Below are positions 24,374 through 33,007 of a stretch of DNA of 64,000 bases, piece by piece (positions within the stretch are counted from its first letter, which is position 1; every line of letters begins with the position of its first letter). A model generated the notes under the pieces. It made no database searches, had not been told where the DNA came from, and saw nothing but the letters and a program-made list of their open reading frames with translations. Location: contig JAYOMI010000007.1 in NCBI GenBank assembly GCA_038120765.1, positions 4,720 through 68,719 on the forward strand, given 5' to 3'. The stretch is from CAXBCP01 sp038120765 (GTDB lineage Bacteria; Pseudomonadota; Alphaproteobacteria; MPNO01; UBA830). The translations under genes were made by a program, and so were the position numbers.

Positions 24374-25645
24374 TTACCCGGCGCCGTTCTCCCGCGCCGC
24401 CCAGCGCGGCAGAATCTCGGCCATGGCCCCGGTGATGGCCGACAGTTCGGCGGGCGTGACGGTGAACGGCGGCATGGTGTAGATCACGTTGCCGAACGGG
24501 CGCAGCCAGATGCCGGCCTCCACGAACTGCGCTTTCAGCCAGTCTTGTTCGTGCTGGTCTTCGACCTCCACCGCGCCGATGGCGCCTTTGACACGCACGT
24601 CGACCACGCCGGGAATCGATGCCAGCGCCGCGAGGTCTCGCTTCAGCTGCGCCTCTATTGATGCGACCTGTTGCAGGCGGGGCTCCGAGTCGAACAGGTC
24701 GAGCGACGCATTGGCGGCCGCACAGGCGAGGGGGCTCGCCATATAGGTCGGGCCGTGCATCAGCGCCGCGTCGGCCCGGTCGGACAGGAAGGCGTCGAAC
24801 ACGTCCGCCGTCGCGACCGTGGCGGCAAGATTGATCGCCCCGCCGGTCAGCGCCTTGCCGAGACAGATGATATCGGGGGCGATACCGGCCTGCGTGTGGG
24901 CGAACAGCGTGCCCGCGCGGCCGAAATTGACGGCGATCTCGTCGCAGATCAGCAGCACGCCGGCTTCTTTCGCCGCGTCGGCGATTGTCTTCAGGGTCGC
25001 GCTGTCGTGCATTTTCATGCCGCCGGCGCATTGCACCAGCGGTTCGACGATGATGGCGGCAATCTCGTTCCCATGATCGGCCAGCAATTGCCGGAATGTC
25101 GCGGTGCTCCCCTCGTCCCGCGGGATCGGGGCGATCACCTGTTCCGGCAGGTAGCCCCTGAACAGCGCATGCATGCCCTCGTCCGGGTCGGTCACCGACA
25201 TCGCAGCCAGCGTGTCGCCATGATAGCCGTGGCGGAAACTGAGGAAGCGGGTGCGTCCCGTCTCGCCCTGGTTGAGCCAGAACTGAACCGCCATCTTCAT
25301 CGCGACCTCGACGGCCACAGAGCCTGAATCGGCGAAGAAGACCCGGTTGAGCGAACCCGGCAGCATGACCGCGAGGCGGGCGGCGAGTTTTTCCGCCGGG
25401 TCGTGCACCAGCCCGCCGAACATTACATGCGGCATGGCGTGAAGCTGCTTTTCCATCGCCATCGCGATATGGGGATGGTTGTAGCCGTGGCAGGCCGTCC
25501 ACCACGATGCGACCGCGTCGATCAGTTCGCGCCCGTCCTCGAGGATTATCCGCGCACCCGCGGTCCGCGCCGCGCGCAGCGGCTCGGGCGCATCCTGCAT
25601 CTGGGTATAGGGCAGCCAGAGATGTGCGGTCGGCACGCCCGACAT
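24374..25645 (-). CDS. bioA: Adenosylmethionine-8-amino-7-oxononanoate aminotransferase
   Basis: This 423-residue PLP enzyme of class III aminotransferases makes 7,8-diaminopelargonate in biotin synthesis. HLWLPYTQMQD at the N-terminus (the Tyr that contacts the substrate), SGSVAVEVAMKMA, ICDEIAVNFGRAGT and the PLP-Lys motif CLGKALTGG are present. It lies 4 bp downstream of bioB on the same strand, and bioFD is divergent. Length is normal. Confidence 0.95.
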   Translation of the reverse strand: MSGVPTAHLWLPYTQMQDAPEPLRAARTAGARIILEDGRELIDAVASWWTACHGYNHPHIAMAMEKQLHAMPHVMFGGLVHDPAEKLAARLAVMLPGSLNRVFFADSGSVAVEVAMKMAVQFWLNQGETGRTRFLSFRHGYHGDTLAAMSVTDPDEGMHALFRGYLPEQVIAPIPRDEGSTATFRQLLADHGNEIAAIIVEPLVQCAGGMKMHDSATLKTIADAAKEAGVLLICDEIAVNFGRAGTLFAHTQAGIAPDIICLGKALTGGAINLAATVATADVFDAFLSDRADAALMHGPTYMASPLACAAANASLDLFDSEPRLQQVASIEAQLKRDLAALASIPGVVDVRVKGAIGAVEVEDQHEQDWLKAQFVEAGIWLRPFGNVIYTMPPFTVTPAELSAITGAMAEILPRWAARENGAG

Positions 25646-25649
25646 CGGT

Positions 25650-26663
25650 TTACTCTGCGGCAGGCAGGTCCGCCTGCATGTCCATCGGCATGGGCCGCAC
25701 GCCGAGCTTGTCGAACAGGGCGCGGTCGGTGTGCTGGGACGGATTGCCGGTGGTCAGCAGCGTATCGCCGTAGAAGATCGAATTCGCGCCCGCGAGGAAG
25801 CAGAGCGCCTGTGTGGCGGCGTCCATTTCCAGCCGCCCGGCGGACAGGCGGACCATGGATTTCGGCATCATGAGGCGCGCCGTCGCGATGGCGCGGACCA
25901 GTTCCAGCGGGTCCAGCGGATCGACGTCCGCAAGCGGCGTGCCGGGAACGGCGACTAGCATGTTCAGCGGCACGCTTTCCGGGTGTTCGGGCAGGGTCGC
26001 CAGTTCCTGCAGCATGTCTGCGCGGTCGCCCCGCCCTTCGCCCATGCCGACGATGCCGCCGCAGCAGACATTGATACCCGCATCGCGGACGCGGGCGAGG
26101 GTGTCGAGGCGGTCGGCGAAGGTCCGGGTCGAGATGATCTCTTCGTAGAACGCCGCGGACGTGTCGATATTGTGGTTGTAATAGTCGAGCCCCGCCTGTT
26201 TGAGGCGGTCGGCCTGGCCGTCATCGAGCAGGCCAAGGGTCACGCAGCTTTCCATGCCGAGCGATTTGACCTCTGCGATCATGTCGCAGACGGCGTCGAG
26301 ATCCCGGTCTTTCGGGCCGCGCCATGCCGCCCCCATGCAGAAGCGGGTCGCGCCTGCATCCTTCGCCCGCAGCGCCGCGGCGCGCACCGCTTCCAGCGAC
26401 ATCAGCTTGTCCGCGCCGACATCGGCCTCGTTATGTGCGCTTTGCGAGCAATAGGCGCAGTCTTCCGGGCAGCCGCCGGTCTTGATGCTCAGCAGGGTCG
26501 ATACCTGGACTTCATTGGCATCGAAATGCCGGCGGTGCACGGTCTGCGCGGCGTGGATAAGGTCGTTGAAAGGCGCGTCCATCAGGGCGCGGGCTTCGGC
26601 CTTGGTCCAGTCGTGGCGGATGTCGCCCGCGTCGGCCAGGGGGAGAATCGGTTCATTTGTCAT
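25650..26663 (-). CDS. bioB: Biotin synthase
   Basis: This 337-residue radical-SAM enzyme inserts sulfur into dethiobiotin. The 4Fe-4S motif CPEDCAYCSQS and the 2Fe-2S Cys residues (FCMGAAWRGP, CVTLGLL) are visible, as are YYNHNIDTS and the C-terminal SIFYGDTLLTTGNP. ATG 26663 gives MTNEPIL and avoids a 28-residue extension that would overlap bioF. bioA follows 4 bp later. Confidence 0.96.
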   Translation of the reverse strand: MTNEPILPLADAGDIRHDWTKAEARALMDAPFNDLIHAAQTVHRRHFDANEVQVSTLLSIKTGGCPEDCAYCSQSAHNEADVGADKLMSLEAVRAAALRAKDAGATRFCMGAAWRGPKDRDLDAVCDMIAEVKSLGMESCVTLGLLDDGQADRLKQAGLDYYNHNIDTSAAFYEEIISTRTFADRLDTLARVRDAGINVCCGGIVGMGEGRGDRADMLQELATLPEHPESVPLNMLVAVPGTPLADVDPLDPLELVRAIATARLMMPKSMVRLSAGRLEMDAATQALCFLAGANSIFYGDTLLTTGNPSQHTDRALFDKLGVRPMPMDMQADLPAAE

Positions 26664-26710
26664 GTCGGCTATACTACGGTCGGGGATGACCACGACAAGC
26701 AGGATTCCGC
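26664..26710. promoter_or_regulatory. Biotin divergon control region (47 bp)
   Basis: Only 47 bp separate the bioB and bioF start codons. On the minus strand TTGTCG, 16 bp, then TAGTAT is a plausible promoter for bioBA. On the plus strand TATACT (26670-26675) could serve bioFD, with a poor -35. No BioR-type TTATMKATAA box is visible, so a regulator cannot be named. Confidence 0.45.
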
Positions 26711-27895
26711 ATGTCCAACGAATCGCTCGACAGGTTCGCGAACGCAAAACTCGACCGTCTGACGGCGCATGGACTGCGCCGGTCGGTAGTCGACACGCAG
26801 CGGACGGATGCGGTGCATATCCGCCGGGACGGGCGCGACATGGTGTCGTTCTGCTGTAACGATTATCTCGGGCTCACCCATCATCCCGCTGTCAAAGCCG
26901 CGGCGGCGGGCGCCGTCGAGTCCTATGGCGCGGGGGCCGGGGCGTCCCGGCTGATTACCGGCAATCACGATTTATATGCCGTGCTGGAGGCGAAGCTTGC
27001 AGCGCTCAAAGGCACGGAAGCGGCCTGTGTGTTCGGCAGCGGGTATATGGCCAATAGCGGCGTCCTGCCCGCCCTGGCAGGGCCGGGAGACCTCATTGTG
27101 ATCGATGCGCTCGGCCATGCGTCCATGCATATGGGCGCGCGGGCGAGCCGGGCGGAGATAAAGACCTTCCGGCACAACGATCCTGACGATCTCGCGTCGT
27201 TATTGGACGATTGCCGGGACGCGTTCGGTACCTGCCTCGTCGTCACCGAAGGCGTGTTCAGCATGGACGGCGACCGCGCGCCGCTGGACCGGCTGGCAGC
27301 GGTCGCGGCGGATCGCGATGCCTGGCTGATGGTCGACGATGCCCACGGGTTCGGCGTTCTGGGCGGCGGTCGCGGCAGCGCCTGGGAATTCGATCCGCAT
27401 CCCGACATACCGCTCCAGATGGGGACGTTATCGAAGGCGGCGGGCGTCTACGGCGCGTTTCTCTGCGCCAGCGCGCCGGTGATAGAGCTGATGAAAAACC
27501 GCGCCCGCAGCCTCGTCTATACGACCGGTCTGCCGCCGTCGGTGATCGCGTCCTGCATCGCCGCCGTCGATATTATCGCCACCGATACCGACCGTGTCGC
27601 GCGGCCGCTGAACACCGCGCGCGCATTCTGCGACGCGGTTGGCCTGCCTGCGCCGGACAGCCCGATCGTGCCCTTGGTGGTCGGTGCCGAGCAGGTGGCG
27701 CTCGATGCTTCGGCGGCGCTGGAGGAAGCGGGCTTTCTGGTGACGCCGATCCGTCCGCCGACCGTCCCCGCCGGCACGTCGCGGCTGCGCTTTACCTTTA
27801 CCGCGGAACACACCCCGGCGCAGGTCGGCGCGCTCGCGGCGGCGGTAAACGCGCTCTCGCTGTCCGTTCCCGGCGCGACGGCCGTCGGGGGCTGA
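26711..27895 (+). CDS. bioF: 8-amino-7-oxononanoate synthase
   Basis: This 394-residue PLP enzyme of the alpha-oxoamine synthase family condenses pimeloyl-ACP/CoA with alanine. CCNDYLGLTHHP at the N-terminus, ASRLITGNHDLY, VDDAHGFGVLG and the PLP-Lys segment GTLSKAAGVYGAF are present. bioD follows 1 bp after the stop. Length is normal for BioF. Confidence 0.95.
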   Translation: MSNESLDRFANAKLDRLTAHGLRRSVVDTQRTDAVHIRRDGRDMVSFCCNDYLGLTHHPAVKAAAAGAVESYGAGAGASRLITGNHDLYAVLEAKLAALKGTEAACVFGSGYMANSGVLPALAGPGDLIVIDALGHASMHMGARASRAEIKTFRHNDPDDLASLLDDCRDAFGTCLVVTEGVFSMDGDRAPLDRLAAVAADRDAWLMVDDAHGFGVLGGGRGSAWEFDPHPDIPLQMGTLSKAAGVYGAFLCASAPVIELMKNRARSLVYTTGLPPSVIASCIAAVDIIATDTDRVARPLNTARAFCDAVGLPAPDSPIVPLVVGAEQVALDASAALEEAGFLVTPIRPPTVPAGTSRLRFTFTAEHTPAQVGALAAAVNALSLSVPGATAVGG

Positions 27896-27896
27896 G

Positions 27897-28538
27897 ATGC
27901 CGGCCGTCTTCGTGACCGCGTCGGGCACCGATATCGGGAAAACCTACGTCGCCGAGGCCCTGCTGCGGCAATGGCGCCAGTCGGGCCGTACGGTCGCCGT
28001 CCTCAAGCCGCTGCTGAGCGGGTACGATCCGGCGGATGCCGCGAACAGCGATACCGGGCGCCTGCTCGCGGCGTCGGGGGTCGCGATCACGCCCGAAAGC
28101 ATCGATCTCGTCTCGCCCTGGCGGTACGCCGCCCCGTTGTCGCCCGACATGGCAGCCGCCAGGGAGGGGAAGTCGGTCTCGGTGAACGATGTGATCGCCT
28201 ATTGCGCCGCGGCCATCGCCGAGGCGGACGAGGCCGGCATGTCCCTGCTGATCGAGGGAATCGGGGGTGTCATGGTGCCGCTGGACGATACGCGGACCGT
28301 CGCCGACCTGATTGCCGCGCTGGGCATCCCGGCAATCCTCGTCGGTGGCAGCTATCTCGGCAGTCTCAGCCACTCGCTGACAGCCTATGAGGCACTGCGG
28401 GCCCGGAACGTTGCCGTCGATTGCGTGATTGTCAGCGAAACGCCGGACAGCGACGTGCCGCTGGCGGAAACGCGGGATGTGCTCGCCCGGTTCGTCGCCC
28501 CCGTGCCGGTGGAGGTGATGCCGTTCGCGCCAAGCTAG
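27897..28538 (+). CDS. bioD: ATP-dependent dethiobiotin synthetase
   Basis: This 213-residue enzyme closes the ureido ring from 7,8-diaminopelargonate and CO2. The P-loop TASGTDIGKTYVAEALL, the substrate Lys in VLKPLLSG, and LIEGIGGVMVPL with GSYLGSLSHSL (nucleotide side) are visible. It follows bioF by 1 bp. Genes making the pimeloyl precursor (bioC/bioH or bioI/bioZ types) are not in this window. Confidence 0.94.
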   Translation: MPAVFVTASGTDIGKTYVAEALLRQWRQSGRTVAVLKPLLSGYDPADAANSDTGRLLAASGVAITPESIDLVSPWRYAAPLSPDMAAAREGKSVSVNDVIAYCAAAIAEADEAGMSLLIEGIGGVMVPLDDTRTVADLIAALGIPAILVGGSYLGSLSHSLTAYEALRARNVAVDCVIVSETPDSDVPLAETRDVLARFVAPVPVEVMPFAPS

Positions 28539-28548
28539 CGCGACTGCG

Positions 28549-29400
28549 TCAGGGCGTGCGCGCGGTGACAATCCAGCAGGCGCCGGCGAGACGGACGATG
28601 CCGTCTTCGTCCTGGTTCTCTTCCAGCACATCCGTGATGGCGGCAATTGCCTTCCGGCGGTTTTCGCCCGTCACATTGCCCAGCGGCGCCGATAGCGGGC
28701 CCATCTCCATGACGAAGTTCAGCGCTTCTTCCAGTGTCCGGCCCAGTGGCACCTCGAAGTCCAGCGGGGCAAGGCCGATATCGGTCAGGCCCGCGCTGCC
28801 GAGAATGCGGCGCACGCGGTCCGGGTCGGCGAACGAGAAGGGGCCCGGCTCTTCCGGTCCGGGGCGCGGCGGCATGTCGAGGAATTCCCTCGCGGCGGCG
28901 ACGGGGCCCATCGCCCACAGGTTTTCACGCGGCCCCCGCCAGACGCCGAGCGCAATCCGCCCGCCTGGATCGAGGGACGGCGCGAGACGGCGGAAGGTAT
29001 CTGCCGGGTCGTCGAAGAACATTGCGCCGAGGCGGGAGACCATGGCGTCGAATGAACTTGCGGCGAAGGGATAGACCGAGGCGTCGCCCAGCAGGAAATC
29101 GACATTGACCAGCTGCGCCGCGTCGCTGCGCTGCCGCGCTCGTTCGAGCATCGGGGCGGAAACGTCAATCGCGGTGACGCTGCCGACGGGCGTCACCCTT
29201 TCGGCGATGGCGAGCGAGGTGCCGCCGCTGCCGCAGCCGAGATCGAGCACCCGGTCCCCGGGGCTTATGTCGGCGGCGTTCAGCACGGCCTCCGTGATCT
29301 CGGCGAACATGATGTCGACGATGTCGGCATGGCGCGCCCATGCGCTGCCGTGATCGCCATTCCAGAATTCGATCTGGTCCATGTTGGTGTAGTCCGTCAT
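28549..29400 (-). CDS. Class I SAM-dependent methyltransferase (UbiE/COQ5-like)
   Basis: The 283-residue protein has motif I VLDLGCGSGGTSLA (about residue 60), motif II AIDVSAPML and motif III FLLGDAS. The sequence looks like a general UbiE/COQ5-type small-molecule methyltransferase. ATG 29400 is chosen because the frame upstream of it has no protein-like composition. It converges on bioD with 10 bp between stops. BioC was considered, but the position, strand and motifs do not support it. Confidence 0.8.
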   Translation of the reverse strand: MTDYTNMDQIEFWNGDHGSAWARHADIVDIMFAEITEAVLNAADISPGDRVLDLGCGSGGTSLAIAERVTPVGSVTAIDVSAPMLERARQRSDAAQLVNVDFLLGDASVYPFAASSFDAMVSRLGAMFFDDPADTFRRLAPSLDPGGRIALGVWRGPRENLWAMGPVAAAREFLDMPPRPGPEEPGPFSFADPDRVRRILGSAGLTDIGLAPLDFEVPLGRTLEEALNFVMEMGPLSAPLGNVTGENRRKAIAAITDVLEENQDEDGIVRLAGACWIVTARTP

Positions 29401-29427
29401 ATCGCGCTCCCTGAAATTCCAGCCATG

Positions 29428-29454
29428 AAAAAAGGCCGCATAAAGCGGCCTTTT
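29428..29454 (-). terminator. Rho-independent terminator downstream of rpsU
   Basis: The stem AAAAGGCCGC / GCGGCCTTTT has a 5-base loop. On the minus strand it ends in a U-run and lies 35 bp after the rpsU stop, just before the methyltransferase start. Confidence 0.85.
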
Positions 29455-29488
29455 AGAATTCTGTGCGGTTACATGTCCCGCGGGAAGG

Positions 29489-29692
29489 CTAGAAGCCTTC
29501 GCGTTCGATCCGCTTGCGTTCCAGCTTGCGGGCGCGACGGATGGCCTCTGCCTTTTCACGGGCACGGCGTTCCGACGGCTTTTCGTATGACCGGCGCATT
29601 TTCATTTCCCGGAAAATGCCTTCGCGCTGCATCTTCTTTTTAAGCGCGCGAAGCGCCTGATCTACGTCGTTGTCTCTAACACTAACTTCCAC
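29489..29692 (-). CDS. rpsU: 30S ribosomal protein S21
   Basis: The 67-residue basic protein is a complete S21, with VSVRDNDVDQALRALKKKMQ, then REMKMRRSYEKPSERRAREK and a long basic C-terminal helix. S21 helps the 30S subunit pair with the Shine-Dalgarno sequence. A terminator follows. It is monocistronic and divergent from def across about 205 bp of AT-richer DNA. Confidence 0.96.
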   Translation of the reverse strand: MEVSVRDNDVDQALRALKKKMQREGIFREMKMRRSYEKPSERRAREKAEAIRRARKLERKRIEREGF

Positions 29693-29897
29693 GGTCCGAT
29701 GGTCTCCTGTCGGGCGTTATAAAATTCGGTTATGATGATATTTCACTGCACACAGCGAAAACCGGCATTTCCACCGGCTCGTTGACGGGTGTATAGCATA
29801 TACGGGGGTTGATTTTAAAGTCCTTAACGCCATTCTCTCATATATGCGAAAAACAGCCGATTTCTGCGTTTAAACAGCCTCAGGACCCCGATTTTCC

Positions 29898-30485
29898 ATG
29901 ACTCTTCTCAAAATTGCCCGCATGGGACACCCGGTTTTGCTCAAAACGGCGGCGGAAATCGCCGATCCGACGTCGCGCGATGTCGGCCGTCTGCTCGAGG
30001 ATATGGTCGAGACGATGGAGGACGCGACGGGGGTCGGACTGGCAGCCCCGCAGGTCTATGAAGGCAAGCGCGTGATCATTTTTAAATCGCCCCGCGAACG
30101 CGGCGAGGAAGATGCCGCCGCCACGGATTTTTCTCCGCTCACCGCGCTGATCAACCCCGAATTCGAACCGCTGGACGACGAACTGGTCATGGGCTGGGAA
30201 GGCTGCCTGTCTATTCCCGGCATGACCGGCGCCGTGCCGCGCTATTCGCGTATCGTCTATCGCGGCTATGCGCCGAACGGCGAAGCGGTGGAACGCGAAG
30301 CGACGAATTTTCATGCGCGGGTGGTGCAGCATGAAATCGATCACCTCGACGGCGTGTTGTTCCCTATGCGGATGACCGACCTGTCCATGCTGACGTTCAA
30401 TGAGGAACTCAAGAACTTCATGGAATATGCGATGGCGCGGAATTCGGGCGAGGAGAATACCGATCCGGAAGAGGGGGACGCATGA
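29898..30485 (+). CDS. def: Peptide deformylase
   Basis: This 195-residue metalloenzyme removes the formyl group from nascent proteins. Its three motifs are intact: GVGLAAPQ (residues 45-52), EGCLSIPG with metal ligand Cys103, and HEIDH (145-149) with two His ligands and the catalytic Glu. It overlaps the COQ9 gene by 4 bp. No fmt gene is adjacent, unlike in many genomes. Confidence 0.95.
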   Translation: MTLLKIARMGHPVLLKTAAEIADPTSRDVGRLLEDMVETMEDATGVGLAAPQVYEGKRVIIFKSPRERGEEDAAATDFSPLTALINPEFEPLDDELVMGWEGCLSIPGMTGAVPRYSRIVYRGYAPNGEAVEREATNFHARVVQHEIDHLDGVLFPMRMTDLSMLTFNEELKNFMEYAMARNSGEENTDPEEGDA

Positions 30486-31177
30486 CCGATCCCGAGCACG
30501 TCATCGATACCACCCTGCGCGACCGGCTGATTGTCGCGACCCTTGCGCATACTCCGTTCGATGGCTGGTCGCCGGCAGCGCTGCGCGCCGGGGCGCGGGA
30601 TATCGGCGTCAGCGATGACGTCGCACAGGCGGCATTCCCCCGCGGCACGAGCGATATGATCCGGCATTTTTCGCGCTGGGCTGACCGCTGCATGATTGCC
30701 GGTCTGGAAGCTGCGGATCTCGACGAGATGCGGATCCATGAGCGCGTCACCATCGCCGTGGAGCTGCGGCTTGAAGCGCTGGAACCCCACAGGGAAGCCG
30801 TCCGCCGCGGTCTGTCCTGGCTCGCGATGCCGCAGAATGCGGCGCTCGGCGCGCGCCTCCTGTACCGCACCGTCGATGACATCTGGTATGCGGTTGGCGA
30901 CCGCTCGGCCGATTTTTCGTTCTATACAAAGCGCGGATTGCTGGCGGGCGTGGTTGCATCGACCACCCTGTTCTGGCTGGACGACACCAGCGAGGGCGGG
31001 ACGGAAACATCCGATTTTCTCGACGGGCGCATTGCGGATGTGATGCGCATTACCTCGGTCCGCCGCCGCACGGAAGATATTTGTCAGAAAACACCGAACC
31101 CGCTGCGTATCCTGCGCGATGTCGCGCGCAAGCGTTACGGCGGACAGGCCTCAGGGGGCGGGTCGTACCCGGGGTGA
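30482..31177 (+). CDS. COQ9-family protein
   Basis: The 231-residue protein matches the alphaproteobacterial/mitochondrial COQ9 family. It has an N-terminal TetR-like helical part (TLAHTPFDGWSPAALRAGARDIG) and a lipid-binding C-terminal part (DIWYAVGDRSADFSFYTKRGLLAGVVASTTLFWL, given here only as a region). COQ9 binds lipid and assists the COQ7 hydroxylase in ubiquinone synthesis. Its start overlaps def by 4 bp, and its 3' end overlaps the convergent purK by 27 bp. Confidence 0.9.
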   Translation: MTDPEHVIDTTLRDRLIVATLAHTPFDGWSPAALRAGARDIGVSDDVAQAAFPRGTSDMIRHFSRWADRCMIAGLEAADLDEMRIHERVTIAVELRLEALEPHREAVRRGLSWLAMPQNAALGARLLYRTVDDIWYAVGDRSADFSFYTKRGLLAGVVASTTLFWLDDTSEGGTETSDFLDGRIADVMRITSVRRRTEDICQKTPNPLRILRDVARKRYGGQASGGGSYPG

Positions 31178-32260
31178 CAGCCGGTTGACGTGGCCCATCT
31201 TGCGGCCCGGCCGGCTCTCGGCCTTGCCGTACAGGTGAAGGCAGGCGCCGTCTTCCTTCATCAGCTCCAGCCACCGGTCCGCCTCATCGCCGATCAGGTT
31301 GGTCATCACCGCGTTTGAATGACGTTCAGGGTCGCCCAGCGGCAGGCCGGCGACCGCGCGGATAAACTGTTCGAACTGGCTGACAGCGCAGGCATCCATC
31401 GTCCAGTGGCCGGAGTTATGGGGCCGGGGGGCGATTTCGTTGACCAGAACGTCGCCGTCGCGGGTGACGAACATCTCGACCGCCAGCAGTCCGACCAGAT
31501 CGAGCGCATCGGCAATCCTGTCCGCGATATTCCGGGCTGTCCTGGCGATATCGGCATTGACGGTCGACGGCGCGGTTGTGGTGAAAAGGATATGGTCGCG
31601 GTGGACGTTATCGACCGGGATATAGCTTCTGGTGTCGCCGCCGGGGCCGCGCGCGACGATCACCGATATTTCGCGCTCGAAATCGACGAAACCTTCCAGC
31701 ACGGCGGGTGCTTCGTCTAGTTGTGCCCATGCGGCGGCGAGACCTGCGGCGGACTCGACGCGCACCTGTCCCTTGCCGTCATAGCCGAACCGCGCGGTTT
31801 TCAGGATCGCGGGGAAGCCGATCCCGGCGGCAGGTTCAATATCCGCCGCGGTGACGACAGGCGCCCACGGCGCGGTCCCGATTCCGTTATCGGCGAGAAA
31901 CGTTTTTTCGATCGCCCGGTCCTGGGATATGTGGAGCGCATCGACGCTCGGTCGCACCGGCACGGCCTCCGCGATCACTGCGAGCGTTTCGTCCGGGACG
32001 TTCTCGAATTCGAATGTCACGACATCGACGGCGGCGGCGAAGGCGCGCGCGGCGTCCATGTCGTCATATGGCGCGGTGGTCTGTGCGGCGGAGACTTCCT
32101 TGGCAGGCGCATCGGCATCCGGGCTGAAGATATGACACCGGTATCCAAGCGCCGCGGCAGCGAGCGCCGCCATCCGGCCCAGTTGTCCGCCGCCCAGAAT
32201 GCCGATGGTGGCGCCGGGCGGCAGCGGCGCGCCGGGATCTCGGCTTGAGCCGTTCGTCAC
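31151..32260 (-). CDS. purK: 5-(carboxyamino)imidazole ribonucleotide synthase
   Basis: This 369-residue ATP-grasp enzyme makes N5-CAIR in purine synthesis. The N-terminal GILGGGQLGRM, ATP-grasp segments (FPAILKTARFGYDGKGQ, VLEGFVDFEREISVI) and NEIAPRPHNSGH are present. GTG 32260 is the start, 1 bp after the purE stop. The longer upstream frame only shadows purE. The 3' end overlaps the COQ9 gene by 27 bp on the opposite strand. Confidence 0.95.
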   Translation of the reverse strand: MTNGSSRDPGAPLPPGATIGILGGGQLGRMAALAAAALGYRCHIFSPDADAPAKEVSAAQTTAPYDDMDAARAFAAAVDVVTFEFENVPDETLAVIAEAVPVRPSVDALHISQDRAIEKTFLADNGIGTAPWAPVVTAADIEPAAGIGFPAILKTARFGYDGKGQVRVESAAGLAAAWAQLDEAPAVLEGFVDFEREISVIVARGPGGDTRSYIPVDNVHRDHILFTTTAPSTVNADIARTARNIADRIADALDLVGLLAVEMFVTRDGDVLVNEIAPRPHNSGHWTMDACAVSQFEQFIRAVAGLPLGDPERHSNAVMTNLIGDEADRWLELMKEDGACLHLYGKAESRPGRKMGHVNRLSPRVRPAP

Positions 32261-32261
32261 G

Positions 32262-32798
32262 TCAGCGGCCCGTCGGGGAGTCCGGCACGTCGGCGGTTTG
32301 CTTCGCCCGCCATGCGTCCAGCTTTTTCGCCACCTTGTCGTCCTGCAGCGCGATGATGGAGGCCGCCATAAGGCCGGCATTCTTGGCGCCGGGCGTTCCG
32401 ATGGCCAGCGTCCCGACGGGAATGCCGCCCGGCATCTGGACGATGGAAAGGAGGCTGTCCATGCCGCTCAGCGCCTTGCTTTCGACGGGCACGCCCAGCA
32501 CCGGCAGGGCGGTCATCGCGGCGACCATGCCGGGCAGGTGCGCCGCACCGCCGGCGCCCGCGATAATAACATTCAGGCCGCGCTCTTTCGCCGATTTGGC
32601 GTATTCGGCCAGCCGGTCCGGCGTTCGGTGGGCAGATACGATTTTCGTCTCGAACGGTACGCCCAGCGCTTTCAGCATGTCGACGGCGTTCTTCATCGTC
32701 GGCCAGTCCGATTTCGAGCCCATGATGACCCCGACGACGGGCGCTTTCGCCGCCGGTTTGCGCCGATTGGTGGATCCCGCCGTTTTACCCGCAACCAT
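32262..32798 (-). CDS. purE: N5-CAIR mutase (PurE, class I)
   Basis: This 178-residue enzyme converts N5-CAIR to CAIR. The signature is VGVIMGSKSDWPTM, SAHRTPDRL, AGAGGAAHLPGMVA and LSIVQMPGGIPVGTLAIG. The start at 32798 gives a Lys/Arg-rich N-terminal tail of about 22 residues before the domain. It pairs with purK directly downstream, as is usual for class I PurE. Confidence 0.95.
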   Translation of the reverse strand: MVAGKTAGSTNRRKPAAKAPVVGVIMGSKSDWPTMKNAVDMLKALGVPFETKIVSAHRTPDRLAEYAKSAKERGLNVIIAGAGGAAHLPGMVAAMTALPVLGVPVESKALSGMDSLLSIVQMPGGIPVGTLAIGTPGAKNAGLMAASIIALQDDKVAKKLDAWRAKQTADVPDSPTGR

Positions 32799-33007
32799 GC
32801 TCGCTCCCCTTAAATGCCGCGCCGCCAGCCCGATAACCTCAGGATGGCGGCTATACCTGAAAACACGTCCGATACCACGTGCCACAAGGGCCGTATTATA
32901 AGGCCGGGATCGGCCCACGCAAAGCGCAGGAATCCGCCACTCTAAACCAAATCTTAACGGTCCGGATGGTATCAGTTCCGCATACTGCAGAACCGGGTAC
33001 CGTTCCT

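Noticed and set aside
28549..29400. The methyltransferase beside bioD could be BioC (malonyl-ACP methyltransferase).
   Set aside because: It is on the opposite strand, convergent with bioD, and its sequence looks like a general UbiE/COQ5-type enzyme. No BioC-specific feature is recognisable.
29700..29897. The region between rpsU and def as a tRNA or riboswitch.
   Set aside because: It is AT-rich with no cloverleaf or known aptamer, and it looks like promoter DNA for the two divergent genes.
32879..33007. GGDEF protein starting at 32879, with a 43-residue N-terminal extension.
   Set aside because: The extension overlaps the promoter region, has no domain-like composition, and ATG 33008 gives a compact protein.
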